Assembly: GCF_000003605.2 (NCBI RefSeq) | Contig: NW_003140813.1 | Span: forward strand, 730,856-794,855 | Source of the DNA: Saccoglossus kowalevskii | Lineage: Eukaryota > Hemichordata > Enteropneusta > Harrimaniidae | DNA length: 64,000 nucleotides | Direction: 5' to 3' | Shown here: positions 1 to 10,713 of the stretch, piece after piece | Layout: each line of letters starts with the position of its first letter | How positions within the stretch are numbered: the first letter of the stretch is position 1 | The notes under the pieces: generated by a model | The model's input: the letters and a program-made list of their open reading frames with translations, nothing else | Databases searched by the model: none | What the model was told of the DNA's origin: nothing | Position numbers and translations under genes: made by a program

Positions 1-3000
1 CTTCACATGGAACGCATTAAATGACAATGGATGGCAAATAAATAAAACTAAAATGTTTGAAAGCGTCATACTTCTCGATGAAGTGGATGAATTCCGTATC
101 ACTGTCAAACTGATTAGACAAACGCCAATATTTCAAATTTATATATCGTGTATACACTCGTGCCAGGTTCGTCACCCTTCACCACATTTCGGTAGCTGTA
201 ATTATTAATTAACCCGATCGTTGGCAGAGTAACAAACCCCTTTGCTGTGTCGCGCGTGTCCCTGGTATTAAGTTCAAACTGTATGCAGAGGACATCTCGT
301 CATAGACAGCATATGCATAATCAGACATGTAAGCATGGATGTATTCGAGTGAACTCGGGGTACACCGATGATGGGGCGCAAGACCTACTACACTTCTTTA
401 CCAAAGACCAGTACCTGCGCGTTTTCTCAATGCATCTATGAAGTGATTCTCTATGTGTAGCAATTTAAACGTACATTAGGTCGTAGCGTGGTGCTGACGT
501 TTTTATTTTACTGCTGGTACGCTCAATCGCTCGTTTTATTCAAATATTCTGTCCAGTACCCGGAAAATGAAATGATCATCACCTAGGTAATGGAGGATTT
601 CTATCATATCTCTTATATTATCAGAATGCCGATCGAATAGTCAATCCTCTGTTGAGTGCATGTGATCGCTTTACCAATCTTCTATATATTGGCCGGATTT
701 ACTACAACATATGGTGGGGGGGGGGGCTATTGGAGTTGATGCTCGACTTCGGTAATGTCAGTTATGACGAAATTGTGCTCAAGAAAACCCGGGGCGTTTT
801 CGGTCAACCAAATTACTAATATAAAATACGATTAAATAAAACAAGAATTTCCAAATATCGCACGTGTTTATCGTACTGTATTACGTGTTCGTTATTTTTC
901 AGATAAAAATGTCCAAAATCGTTACAAAACTAAATTATTGGTTTATATTTTTTTTTCCTAGAAGCTCGATTGGAAATCATAATACATGTACATTGTAGTT
1001 CAGCCGCTATTTATGCTTTAGTCGGTTTTGCTGGTTCGAAATCCTCCTTGACCAAATTGTTCAAGTCAACAGACGAAAACCTCGTCAACTTCAGACATTA
1101 AACATTACTGAAGCTACACAGTCCTAGCCAAGGTACAAGGTTTTATTTATAAAGTACGATACAGTTATGCAGCTCCAATAATGTCGGTTTCCAAGTTCGA
1201 CCTCGTGACATTTTCAATATGCTTTTGCACTTGATACAAAATGTACATTACGACTTCTCGTTCGAATTGTATTTCTAAGGTCTATGATTAACTGACAGTT
1301 ATGCAAATTTTTTTTTGATAAATATTTGTTATTACCCATAAACAAAAAATTACAGGCCAATCTTTGCTTCGTCGCTAGTGTTCTTAGTGTGTCATTTATT
1401 TTCTGCAACCGACGTTTCTCTAGAATCGGTCAGTTCTTTGATTGCAATCTGTCAAATTTACGAGTAAATCAGGCAGTTTCAGACGGAAGTAGGTTCTCTC
1501 ACGAGAAACGTGCATCTGAGGCTCGCAGTTTGGAGAGTTGTTCGTGTTTAACCTGCAGCACCATCGCGGGCTGTGTTGCCACACCTTTAAGTAACGCCTT
1601 TTGTAGAAGGCACTGAGCCAATGACCTGCAAATATCATGTATTAATAATAGCATCGTCTACGCGCACGGTTTCGTATCCATTCACTCTCACTTCACTCTC
1701 ACTCTCACTCCACAGGGGGGGGGGGGGTTAAGCTGGAAAATTATACCTTTAAAATTCACGATTACGTCACAGGGAACGACATGTTGAGTTTCATCACAAA
1801 TCACCTGCTTAGAATGACCTTGCATCCACACAGATCGGCGGTCTGGAAATCATAGACTCGAATCAGAGGCTGTTGCTTATAAACTGACCGTTTGCGGACA
1901 AAGTAATAGTCCCTTCCAAATGAACAGGTATTGATTAGAACAACGAAACTACAAAACGAGACGTGCAAAAAACAAAAAAAACGTGGAGTTAGAGCAACGG
2001 TCACGTGACGAAAAGTGGTATAAATGATTTTACGCTCTGATACAATTCTGACATTCTTTCATGTTCAGAGTTCACAATTTGTTATACTATTAAGTTTTAA
2101 ATAAATTATCCGCAAGTCTGTCAGTTAACTACTAGTACTATTATTCAGATTTGCCAATTTGAACTGGCCTAATGACAGCTACCATGAGTCCGGTCATTTT
2201 AACTCCCGCTAAATATTATCCTGTTTGGTTCTAATTTTGAATATTAAATATAACGAATTGTCGTTGGTAGTATATAAATCCGTTTATGGTATTCTACGAT
2301 ATTAAATGATGGCCAAGAGTGTTCGGACAAAATATATACGTTACTTTAAGTCTAAAGAATACGAGCTTATTTGGATTGTGATCACCTGCACCGTTTATAG
2401 TCGAAATGTTTATATTTAAAGAGCGCCATCAGACGCTTACTCAAAGTTAGGGGTACTTGGTTCTTGACACACAAATTCAATGAAGGGCACTCTTTATTTT
2501 GAGGGGCACTCTTTTTACAGAAACAGCGTTTTAATCAAATGTCTAAATCTTGATTTGATTATTTTTTCAATGTAATGTGCGCCAAATAGAGTGAATTACG
2601 GGAACATTTAGTTTGTGTCAGCCATCAATAAATGGCATAGGATATAAACCGACTTTGTATACGTTTAAGTACAGAGAATTCAACCTATCCCGTCCCAGGT
2701 TATGACGCGCACGCTGTTTTGAAACGCATTTCATTGCCGCCTTGCATTTTATGACCCAACGAATCCACTCTGCATAGAAAACATAATCTATAGTGTTGCT
2801 CTGTTGGGTCCAAAGTTTCAGGATGATTAGTTCACATTGGATGTGATTAGATGCGAGTTTGAAATAGCTATGAATAAAATTATACTGAATTCCAGTCAAA
2901 CTATGTGTTTATAACAAACAACTTCCTAAGATCAAAGTGAACGTAACTATTCGTGTGGTGGCGCTCTTTAATGAACCATCTGACATACTCGCAACTTCAA

Positions 3001-3187
3001 TATTCAAAAATTCAACCCAAATATCAATTTCAATATATGTAATCGTAAACACACTACTTAAATACACGATTGATCGTCATTGGAAGTTATGTACGCCTCT
3101 TTAGTTTGGCCTACGCAAAATAAATTAAAACTTTCACGAAAACGGATATGGCTGCAGAAGATGCATTGTGATTTTGCTTGGTTTGGT
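1..3187. other. Left intergenic region, no gene recognised
   Basis: No coding exon could be supported on either strand: the open frames are short, lack domain similarity and several begin with GTG or TTG. There are G-runs near 717 and 1717, a CACTCT-type simple repeat near 1680-1712, and a TTAA-flanked element at 2416-2971 listed separately. The part just left of 3188 should hold the 3' UTR of the minus-strand CRAL-TRIO gene. The nearest poly(A)-like hexamer on that strand is ATTAAA at 2967-2972. Confidence 0.6.
2416..2971. mobile_element. Putative TTAA-flanked non-autonomous DNA transposon
   Basis: The left edge reads TTAA followed by AGAGCGCCATCAGACG. The right edge is its inverted counterpart (AGAGCGCCACCACACG on the minus strand) followed by TTAA. 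That gives TIRs of about 16 bp with two mismatches, bounded by the 4-bp TTAA expected of piggyBac or Kolobok target duplications. The interior of about 550 bp has no ORF. One copy only is seen here, so the family assignment is inference. Confidence 0.5.
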
Positions 3188-6100
3188 TCACATGTCCAGT
3201 TTCTTGAAGCTACCAGTCAATCCACCTGCCGCGTCAGCACCCTGATCTTTCCCACCCAATGTATCAGCAGTTTTCGGAAATCCGTACTTGTTATTTTCAA
3301 TGAATTCCTCTGTCATACTTTTTATTATCTCTCTCCATTCTTTGTTGTCATATTCCTGCACAGCGCCCCCAAACTCCACGGGTAGAAGAGTGGAAGGCAC
3401 CTGGTTGTGCAAGGCTCCAAATTCATCGCCGTGGAACTGCAACTGCCAACAAGAAATAAACACGAATGTTACATATGATGTGTTCACACTTGTTAAAGCG
3501 GGAGAGTCGTCCCCTGCGCATGCGCGGGAGTCCCAAGCGACGATAACACACGCTAAAAACGCAAAGGCTTGTGGGTAGACGCTTAATTGTAAACAATGAC
3601 ACGGTATGGCCATCTGACGCATGCGCAGGTGACGACTCCCCCGGTTTAAATGAGAAAGTATATACACATCACACCATTCCTGTAAGTCGCCCTCTAGCGA
3701 CAAAACGTATTCATGACGTAAATGCGTGACAGCAATGTCGTCTTGGCTGAATCCCGTCACGTCTCAGACGTCATGGCGCACAAAAACAAAAGCCACGCAG
3801 AAACCCAGCAAAGAAGGCCCTCTAGAGCATGGCTCGTGTTTTGATCTTTAGTCGTCCGTCAATTAACTATACTACAAAGCACAAACGATTGGATAGTCTC
3901 ATTTGTCGCTTAGACGACATTGTTTTCAGCCATTACGTCATCATAACACTGTCGCTGCAAGGACTCAGTTTCCACTCAAACGTCAAGATTATTTAGGTAG
4001 TTTTTCAAATGTATTGGCGCCATTATTTTTTAACTCATTCTGATTTTTTATTTTTTCCAACACTGATTACTTCATCGGACTTACCCTTTTTTTAAGTTTC
4101 TCACTCAAAAACGGTCTAAATATGGCAAAGGCAGTGTCAAACAGTTTTGGTTCATTCACAAAGTGCATTGCTTTGAAGCGAAGCGGCAACGCATTCTGAG
4201 AGAAAGAGAGAGCAAAATTAGATTTACGTTGGTTTGAGTATTGTTCTGTGCGATTCAGTTGGGTACGGAATTATACCTTTCTATAACACTTCCGTATTCG
4301 GAAAATGCATAAGAACATTAAATAAGTGGTTCTTTATAACACGTGTTCAAGACTATTAATTTCAGTTTTATCAGTAGAACATATCTGCACCATATCTTCA
4401 TTTTATTTTTCGATCAAAAATAATACAAACAAACAAACAAAACCGATTTGAACATTTCATCATTCTTATTAGGTTACACATTCAACGTTCACAATATTTG
4501 TAAATTAATGTATAATTAAACAACTCACTTGCAGAATGTCCAGCATTTTCCTCGAAGCAGATGGCCCCATTTTAGTGATATGACCCATATTGAGTCCACC
4601 TGCGTCTCCGATAACAACAATTCCGTTGATCTGTGTCTCGTCTTCGGCAAGAAGCATCTCCAGCAACATAGTAGCAGTTCGAGTCAACTCGGAGGCTCCA
4701 AATTTTTCAACATCCCAATTTTCTGGACATAATAAACGTTAAGTGTAGTAAGCACCACGTGAGGGGTGTCGTGAGGGCACATTTTCACGTGGTGTCAGCG
4801 ACTTAGAAGGTCAACATAATTCCCCCACCAATAAATCATTATCTGATTCCCCCATCTGCTTACACCGACCACTCACAAACCACGATTACACCTACTTCAC
4901 GGTATAAAATAACTCCACCTCACAACAACTCACTGAAACAGGTGCAGCCAATGGAGCTGATCATCGGAAAAGCTGTTCCAAGGGATTTTTGTTGAGGGCA
5001 GTTTTTTTTCTATATTTTGTAGGGGCGGGAAATATCAGTACCCCCCAGTGGGCAGGACAGATTTCTTAAAAAATGCAAGGACAGGGAAACTTGCTTTAGT
5101 GGGCAAGGTACTTACATAAAAAATATCGCAGTGTGGGCAAAACAGCCTTTAGGGCAGAGTATAATAAAAAAAATGCATTGGGGAAAATGACACCAGCTAA
5201 ATGTGGGTAGCTGTGTGCTATCAATAACTAAAAATGCGAGTCACCCACTGATTTGCTGAGTGGTTAATGTATTCTAGAAGCCCATAGAAGCCAATGACTC
5301 GATGAATTACGCCACCAATCGGTGTTTTTTTAATGAGGGGGGGATGAATTTGGTCAGCAGGAGGGCAAGAAAGGCAAGTTGGCGGTAGGGGAGTAGGGAA
5401 AAAAGTGTTGTTTTTTAATGAGGGCAGGGGAAAGATGAATTTGGTCAGCAGGAGGGCAAGAAAGGCAAGTTGGCGGTAGGGGAGTAGGCAAAAAAGTGTT
5501 TTTTTTAATGAGGGCAGGGGAAAGATGAATTTGGTCAGCAGGAGGGCAAGAAATGCAAGTTGGCGGTAGGGGAGTAGGCAAAAAAGTGTTTTGTTAATGA
5601 GGGCGGGGGAAAGATGAATTTGGTCAGCAAGAGGGGAAGACAATTATTTTTCAGGTGGAGGGTAGCTTATGAACAGCTTTTTTCAATTTATTGCTCGTTG
5701 GCTGCACCTGCTGAAACTGTCACGCTGAAAAATAATGCAAGAAATCGCCAGCTGCAACGCGGTTGCTGATTGGTTATTCGCGCTGTCAACCAATTAGCCG
5801 GTGAATAATATTAAAATGATGATTACGTTCGTTATTGTGTAATGAAAATGTACCAAACCCATCCCTCTATCACTAGATAGAGGGATGTGACCAAACCCAC
5901 TAAAAGCTATTTGGGAAAAGGAAAGCTAAGCAAGTACATACACTTAACCGTCATTTTGTATAAAATGGCGGCATAAAATAATATAATTTAAAACGAACTT
6001 ATTATATATCAAAACACGGATACGCTTATTAAAAGCAATTCAAATTACCCATTTTAAAGATGAGCACACGCCGCCCTTCGTTATCACGACCATGAGTTAT

Positions 6101-6427
6101 AAAGTGGATGTTAGCTTCTAGAACCGGTAAAACGGTCGAGGGTAGAGCATCAGTAAAGACATCTTTATACTGTCTCCGTACTTCGTAGTAATGTACCAGT
6201 ACCTTAAATGCTCTGTCTGCATCAAATTTCTTTGCTCTCAAGAAACGAATAAGGAAATCTTCGTCTGTGCGAAATTTAATGTCCGGTCGGGTGTCTATTA
6301 ATTGCTGTAATTTGACCAGCTGTTCTTTGCGCGTTGTCTCATCTTCGTTCAATTCACGTTTGGCTTTCTGCTGTGACGTCACACTAAGTGGACATCTAAA
6401 CTTGACCCTTTCTGCTGCTGTCGTCAT
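3188..6427 (-). CDS. CRAL-TRIO domain lipid-transfer protein (TTPA/TTPAL/clavesin-like), complete, 4 coding exons
   Basis: Coding exons on the minus strand are 6049-6427, 4529-4722, 4085-4195 and 3188-3442. All introns are GT-AG (1326, 333 and 642 bp) and the phases agree (1, 0, 0). The product is about 312 aa, normal for the family. Residues about 33-100 form the helical CRAL-TRIO N-terminal domain (FLIRFLRAKKFDADRAF). Residues about 110-275 form the lipid-binding CRAL-TRIO domain, with ETQINGIVVIGDAGG, the HFVNEPKLFDTAFAIFRPFL segment and LLPVEFGG near its end. The tail is Gly-rich. Relatives carry hydrophobic ligands such as alpha-tocopherol, or bind phosphoinositides on endosomes; the ligand here cannot be read from sequence. 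The ATG at 6425-6427 is chosen because the longer open frame begins with GTG and has no upstream ATG. Intron 1 holds a TIR element with a tandem array and intron 3 holds a TTAA MITE. Closest named paralogue is uncertain, so no symbol is given. Confidence 0.92.
3493..3649. mobile_element. TTAA-flanked MITE with NRF1-like palindromes in its TIRs, copy 1
   Basis: TTAA at 3493-3496 and 3646-3649 bound a 149-bp core. Its ends are inverted repeats of about 28 bp with few mismatches (AGCGGGAGAGTCGTC and ACCGGGGGAGTCGTC, each followed by a CCTGCGCATGCG block). It lies in the last intron of the CRAL-TRIO gene, 50 bp from the splice acceptor. A second copy in inverted orientation is at 20612-20758. The TTAA target and the leading TTAAAG resemble Kolobok/T2-type MITEs; piggyBac is the alternative. 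Confidence 0.75.
4938..5714. mobile_element. TIR element carrying an internal minisatellite, in CRAL-TRIO intron 1
   Basis: The left part (about 4938-4981) reads ACAGGTGCAGCCAATGGAGC and continues to AAAAGCTGTTC. The right part (about 5672-5714) is its inverted counterpart. This gives divergent TIRs of about 40 bp around a 770-bp element. The interior is G-rich on the plus strand and contains the 90-bp array listed separately. No transposase ORF was found. Exact ends and target duplication are not resolved. Confidence 0.5.
5325..5640. repeat. About 90-bp minisatellite, ~3.6 copies
   Basis: The unit contains GATGAATTTGGTCAGCAGGA, then GGCAAGTTGGCGGTAGGGGA and a T-run before AATGAGGGC. Its anchor recurs near 5344, 5435, 5525 and 5614, a spacing of 89-91 bp. 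The repetition creates long open frames on the minus strand rich in CLLPYRQLAFLA-type peptides; these are artefacts of the array, not genes. Confidence 0.85.
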
Positions 6428-7010
6428 AGTAGTAGGCCTTTTGAATATGAGCGAGTTGTAGTGCTGTGTTCTTTCCGCATGCGTGCCTACCACTATATGC
6501 TTATTCGTTACGTGATTGGTCTAGATCAAAGTCCGCAACCCCAGAGGTCGTCGTGCAAACAGGTGACGTTTCCACTTGTCTCCTGATTCATCGCCGTACT
6601 TTGTGGTATCTAACCTCAAGTATAATTACAATTTATTCAAACTAACGACATTTTTAGATAATTGAATTTTTATTAATATGTTCTCCCATGAAACTATACA
6701 CATTTGGTTCACACGACGTTGCAGTATTATTTAGGATCAACAACTACATTATAAACACATAGTACAGGAATTTTATAAATAGATTGTTTACTAATTGTAT
6801 TTAGTCGTGGCAACTTCACAATGCCTTAAACCGTGAGACACATCCCTGGCAATCACGTGATCGTGTCAACGGCTGCAGCGATTGGCTGATCGCATGTTTA
6901 CTTTGCGATGCCTTAGCGTTTTGTTGTCCTATTGGTTTTCACTGACTGTAAATTGCAATCACGCCAAGAACACAAAACATGTGAATAAATTTAAACCACA
7001 TTTAAAAAAA
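6428..7010 (-). promoter_or_regulatory. Probable promoter region of the CRAL-TRIO gene
   Basis: Upstream of the minus-strand start codon there are CCAAT boxes on the minus strand near 6514 (GACCAATCACGT), 6880 (CAGCCAATCGC) and 6935 (AACCAATAGG). There is also a CACGTGAT E-box-like sequence near 6854. No TATA box was identified with confidence. The transcription start is unknown; this is inference from position and motif clustering. Confidence 0.35.
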
Positions 7011-9078
7011 AATCATTTGAGACGATGAGGCAAAGCAAAAACACAAAGTCACGTTACAAAACCCAAATATTGAAACAATGTTCAATAACTGTCCGGTCAA
7101 TGATTTACAGCTGTAATAGAAGGGGAAAAGTTTGGCAGCTGGGCGTGACCTCAGCTGACGGTTTGGATAAATAAAGCTGGACTATCTGCAATGAACTAAT
7201 GTGTATTCATTTGGGTCGAATCTGGTATCTCTACGTGTAAGTACAGTCCCTTCATAGAGGGACTGTGGTGTAAATATTACCAGCTAAAAAATGGTCTGAT
7301 AAAGTCGTGTTCTACATTAAAAAGGAAATTAAATAGTACCTCTAAGTTGTTAACAAAACAACCAACCAACCAACCCATATATCAAACACCAATATTATAC
7401 TATTAAAAACAATATGCAAAATTAATATAATATAAAAAGGAGAATATAATAACATTTTGCTGTCCCAACTTGAATATATGGAAAGTGCCAACCAAAAAGA
7501 CTACTGATCTGTGCTGAGAAGCCTATGTAATCAAAAGATACAACAATATAGGGAAAATATTGGACTGAACATTTTTCAATTCTTTATAATAAAACAAACA
7601 ATAACAATCACGAGTTACAAAATAATCTTGTAGAAAAAGAAATGCAACAAGTTCCGAAGAAATTCTTAGCGTTGTTAGCAAACTAAAAAACAATAAATCT
7701 GTAATGTAGCTCAAAGGGGAATTTCGGGGATAACTCGCTTCTGCAGTGTAGGGATACCATACGACCTTATAACGGAACACTGAAGTCATTCACACACCCA
7801 TGTAGTCAGACACAGTGCCATGCTATAACCATTTCGTTCTATATTTATATATGTGCTTTCCCTTAGGAAAAAATACCGATGCCATGTTTGCAACCAAATT
7901 TTCCTATTTTGCATTTCAATCTTTGTAAGGTGGAGTCTCTTGAAAATGGTGGAGGGTGTTTAATTATTTTAATATTTCCTTTATTTAATCGAATACTTTT
8001 ACAATTATTTCAGTTATTTTAATATTTCCTTTATTTCATCGAATACTTTTACAATTATTTCAGTTATTTTAATATTTTCTTTATTCAATCTAATACTCTC
8101 ACAGTTGGTATTTATTCAACTACTTTGGAGGACGAAGCGACCGCGACGACAACATCTCCTGCAGACGACGCGATCTTGACAACACTACGACGCCGAACTC
8201 AACCGCTACTGACGCCGACTATGTGACGTTTTTAATTTTTTCAGTTCATATTACCTTTTTACTTTTATATTACGTCTTAATTCGCTGCGTTAGAGTTTGT
8301 ATGTGCCTTAATTTCAGTGCCGTATATAAAAACAGCCATTATTACCTCGTCAAAAAGCTTAAACAACATTTTGGAGTTATCATTTTATTACACAATAATG
8401 CGAAATCTGAAAATGAGGAAATAAGCAGGTGGTAAATGATCAAAACTAACAAGAGTATTATGTGATGTTTCTATTTCCCAATTTTTAGTTTATTGCAATG
8501 AATACTTGGAAAAAGAATGGAGGAAGGTACTGCAGTCGACCTATTTTTCAGTAGTGTATGATGAATATTCAAGATTGAAGAATATCAATTTGCTGTCTTC
8601 TTGTTTAGTAAATATTAACTTGAACAACAAATGCAACTCTCTGCTCCATAGACCCGGATGTTACAGCTTACTTAGTATATGGCCCCTGGGGAGAACAGTG
8701 CCACCGACAATCACTGTGTGAAAACAAAGTTAGTTAGAAATTAATACGTTGAGGGCTTACCCGTGCAAAGATGAATGAATGGTGGAATCACTTTCTCGCA
8801 GACTGGTCCTGTTCGCATCACATCAATAACTGGGTCGTGAAAATCGTGGTTTATTGGTCAAACTTATATTTCAGGTGAGTAAAATACATGTATTTTACGC
8901 CCATATCGCGCTGTGACACCGTAATTTCTTACACAAAAATCACAAGCGGATTTTACGTTTCTATGTCATGACAATATTCATAATAATTAGTATCGGTATC
9001 TTAGTATAAATGGTTTACTATCGTTTCAGTCATTATTTGAACGATAACGTTTATGTAAATCCTACACTAGAGTTATTT
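7011..9078. other. Intergenic, no gene recognised; short tandem repeat
   Basis: Mostly AT-rich sequence without supported exons. It contains a 26-bp palindrome at about 7242-7267 (ACAGTCCC...GGGACTGT) that resembles the ends of other local elements. It also holds the 50-bp tandem repeat at 7964-8110 and an unusual CGA/GAC-rich stretch at 8128-8222. Confidence 0.5.
7964..8110. repeat. 50-bp tandem repeat, 3 copies
   Basis: The unit begins TTATTTTAATATTTCCTTTA and ends ACAATTATTTCAG. It recurs at exact 50-bp spacing (block starts near 7964, 8014 and 8064), with a few substitutions in the third copy. It lies immediately before the CGA/GAC-rich stretch. Confidence 0.85.
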
Positions 9079-9340
9079 ACCGCGTTTACACGGCAGCATT
9101 TTATTGGATCCTTACGGCTCTAGGGCCTCCAGCCATCAAAATGACCGCGTATACGCGTTCGGCTCGAGCCGACTAAAGCCACGTTCGGCTCGAGCCGACT
9201 AAAGCCACGTTCGGCTCGAGCCGACTAAAGCCACGTTCAGCTCGAGCCGACTAAAGCCAAGTTCGGCTCCAATGAACCCTCGGGGTTGAACTCTGATAGG
9301 ATTGGGCCTTGACATGGCTCCGACTGTGTAAACGCATCGG
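9079..9340. mobile_element. Short palindromic-ended element with an internal 26-bp tandem array
   Basis: The left end (9081-9096) reads CGCGTTTACACGGCAG. The right end (about 9324-9337) reads CTGTGTAAACGCAT, its imperfect inverse. Inside, a 26-bp unit (CGTTCGGCTCGAGCCGACTA plus AAGCCA) is repeated four times at 9156-9259, with a partial fifth copy. Each unit contains the palindrome GGCTCGAGCC. It looks like a non-autonomous TIR element; the superfamily is not determined. Confidence 0.5.
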
Positions 9341-9374
9341 GGCCCAACGATCGGGCCGAAATCACGCCCTCAAA

Positions 9375-10704
9375 CAATCTGATTAAAATCTGATATAGTG
9401 TACGGGCTTTAATTATTTTGGCTATAAACTTATTTTAATTTTGTGTTTTATTACTTTTGTTATTAATGCCTTTTTATTTTATTATTTTACTTTGATTTTG
9501 ATTTTGTGATTTTTTTAAAATTCCGCCCTACATACATCTGATCCGACGCCTACGTAAGTCCTGTTCAAATCTCGCGTAAGTAACAGCCAATCACAGGCCC
9601 CTTTTTATACAGGCTGTTGGTTGCTTACTTTTCAGTGTAGCGATACTCTACGGGCAATCTTTCTGTACATTATATTTTGCCCACTTGAATAAACCATTAA
9701 TAGAAAATTGCTAGTATATTTTTATTTACAAAAGAAATTCCACAGCATTTTACAATTTTTTTCATTACATTGAATATTTTGTTCACTTCCAACAAATGTG
9801 TACACTTCCTGATACATCTTCGCCAGCCAAGGTTCGTTTATTCAGTCATCGCTTCAATTTTACATCAAACACTGAGCATAATTATCTAGAACGGAAGCAA
9901 AAAAATAAGTAAATCGCAATGATTAGAACACTGTAAACAGCTATAGTAAACAATGCAAATTTTAAATTGTATAACGGTCACCGGCCCACGGCATCGACGC
10001 AGAAAATTGGAGCAAAAACATATTTCCTGATCAATTGCGATGTGTTCCAAATAAAAAATATTTTATTCCAGTCCAAATCAGCTCAATTACTTTAATAAAG
10101 AGTTATTGTATAATGTACAAAATGTTGATACATTTTGATGAATATTTACAGCTACGGCTTCAATACCGTAGACGGTTTTGAACCGATCGTCAACAAAACA
10201 TCACTCCGTCTCCAGGGCAAGCGACTGGAAAAAGACACCGGTGTTCGGTCGAACTGGTGGAAACAAAATCGTCACTCCCAGAATAACTACGCAAAATAAC
10301 GATCTAAACTCGAACCACAATATAAACATAAAAAAATGACTTTCGTTGCATTTGACAATGATAAACTTACCGAAAAGCCGTGTTCTTCTCGGTCGCTAAC
10401 GTTGGTATAATCCGCCATTTTATTTGAGTGTGTTTGCCACCTGACTCTGCCCGGTGACGTCATCATGTGCGCTATAGAAGAAGGTCTGTGATTCGTTGAC
10501 TAAAATCGTCGACAGTGGGTCTCGTTGAAATCTCGTTACATAGGCATCGGATGTATGTAGGGCGGAATTACAAAAAATCAAAATCAAAGTAAAATAATAA
10601 AATAAAAAGGCATTAATAACAAAAGTAATAAAAAATAAAATTAAAATAAGTTTATAGCCAAAATAATTAAAGCCCGTACACTACATCAGATTTTAATCAG
10701 ATTG
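9375..10704. mobile_element. MULE-like non-autonomous DNA transposon with long TIRs and 9-bp target duplication
   Basis: A perfect 9-bp direct repeat GCCCTCAAA flanks the element (9366-9374 and 10705-10713). The ends are inverted repeats of about 182 bp (9375-9556) and 169 bp (10536-10704), beginning CAATCTGATTAAAATCTGAT and highly similar, with small indels. A 9-bp duplication with TIRs longer than 100 bp is the hallmark of Mutator-like elements; Merlin (8-9 bp) usually has short TIRs. The interior of about 980 bp encodes no transposase. It contains a CRE, an ATG with a splice donor and a possible second exon on the minus strand (listed separately), suggesting captured host sequence. Confidence 0.8.
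10152..10418 (-). pseudogene. Possible captured small gene or first-exon fragment inside the MULE-like element
   Basis: On the minus strand an ATG at 10416-10418 in the context AAAATGGCGG opens a 16-codon exon (MADYTNVSDREEHGFS, 10371-10418) ending at a consensus donor GTAAGT. A compatible phase-0 acceptor (TTTCCACCAG) at 10254 begins a 33-codon exon ending with TAG at 10152-10154. Joined, they would encode about 49 aa with no recognised domain. A full CRE palindrome TGACGTCA lies at 10455-10462, 37 bp upstream of the ATG. What is seen is an arrangement that looks like a promoter plus first exon. That it is a captured host gene piece (Pack-MULE-like) is inference, and the second exon may be fortuitous. 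Confidence 0.35.
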
Positions 10705-10713
10705 GCCCTCAAA

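Noticed and set aside
247-441. 64-codon plus-strand frame
   Set aside because: Starts at GTG, no domain, no supporting context.
3443-3760. Upstream extension of the last CRAL-TRIO exon's open frame
   Set aside because: Runs through the intron and the TTAA MITE; the acceptor at 3443-3444 and family alignment place the exon start at 3442.
5221-5643. 140-codon minus-strand frame with repeated LPYRQLAFLA-type peptide
   Set aside because: Product of the ~90-bp minisatellite in CRAL-TRIO intron 1; no independent gene signals.
6428-6493. N-terminal extension of the CRAL-TRIO protein by 22 residues
   Set aside because: It would begin at GTG with no ATG; eukaryotic initiation at the ATG at 6425-6427 is far more likely.
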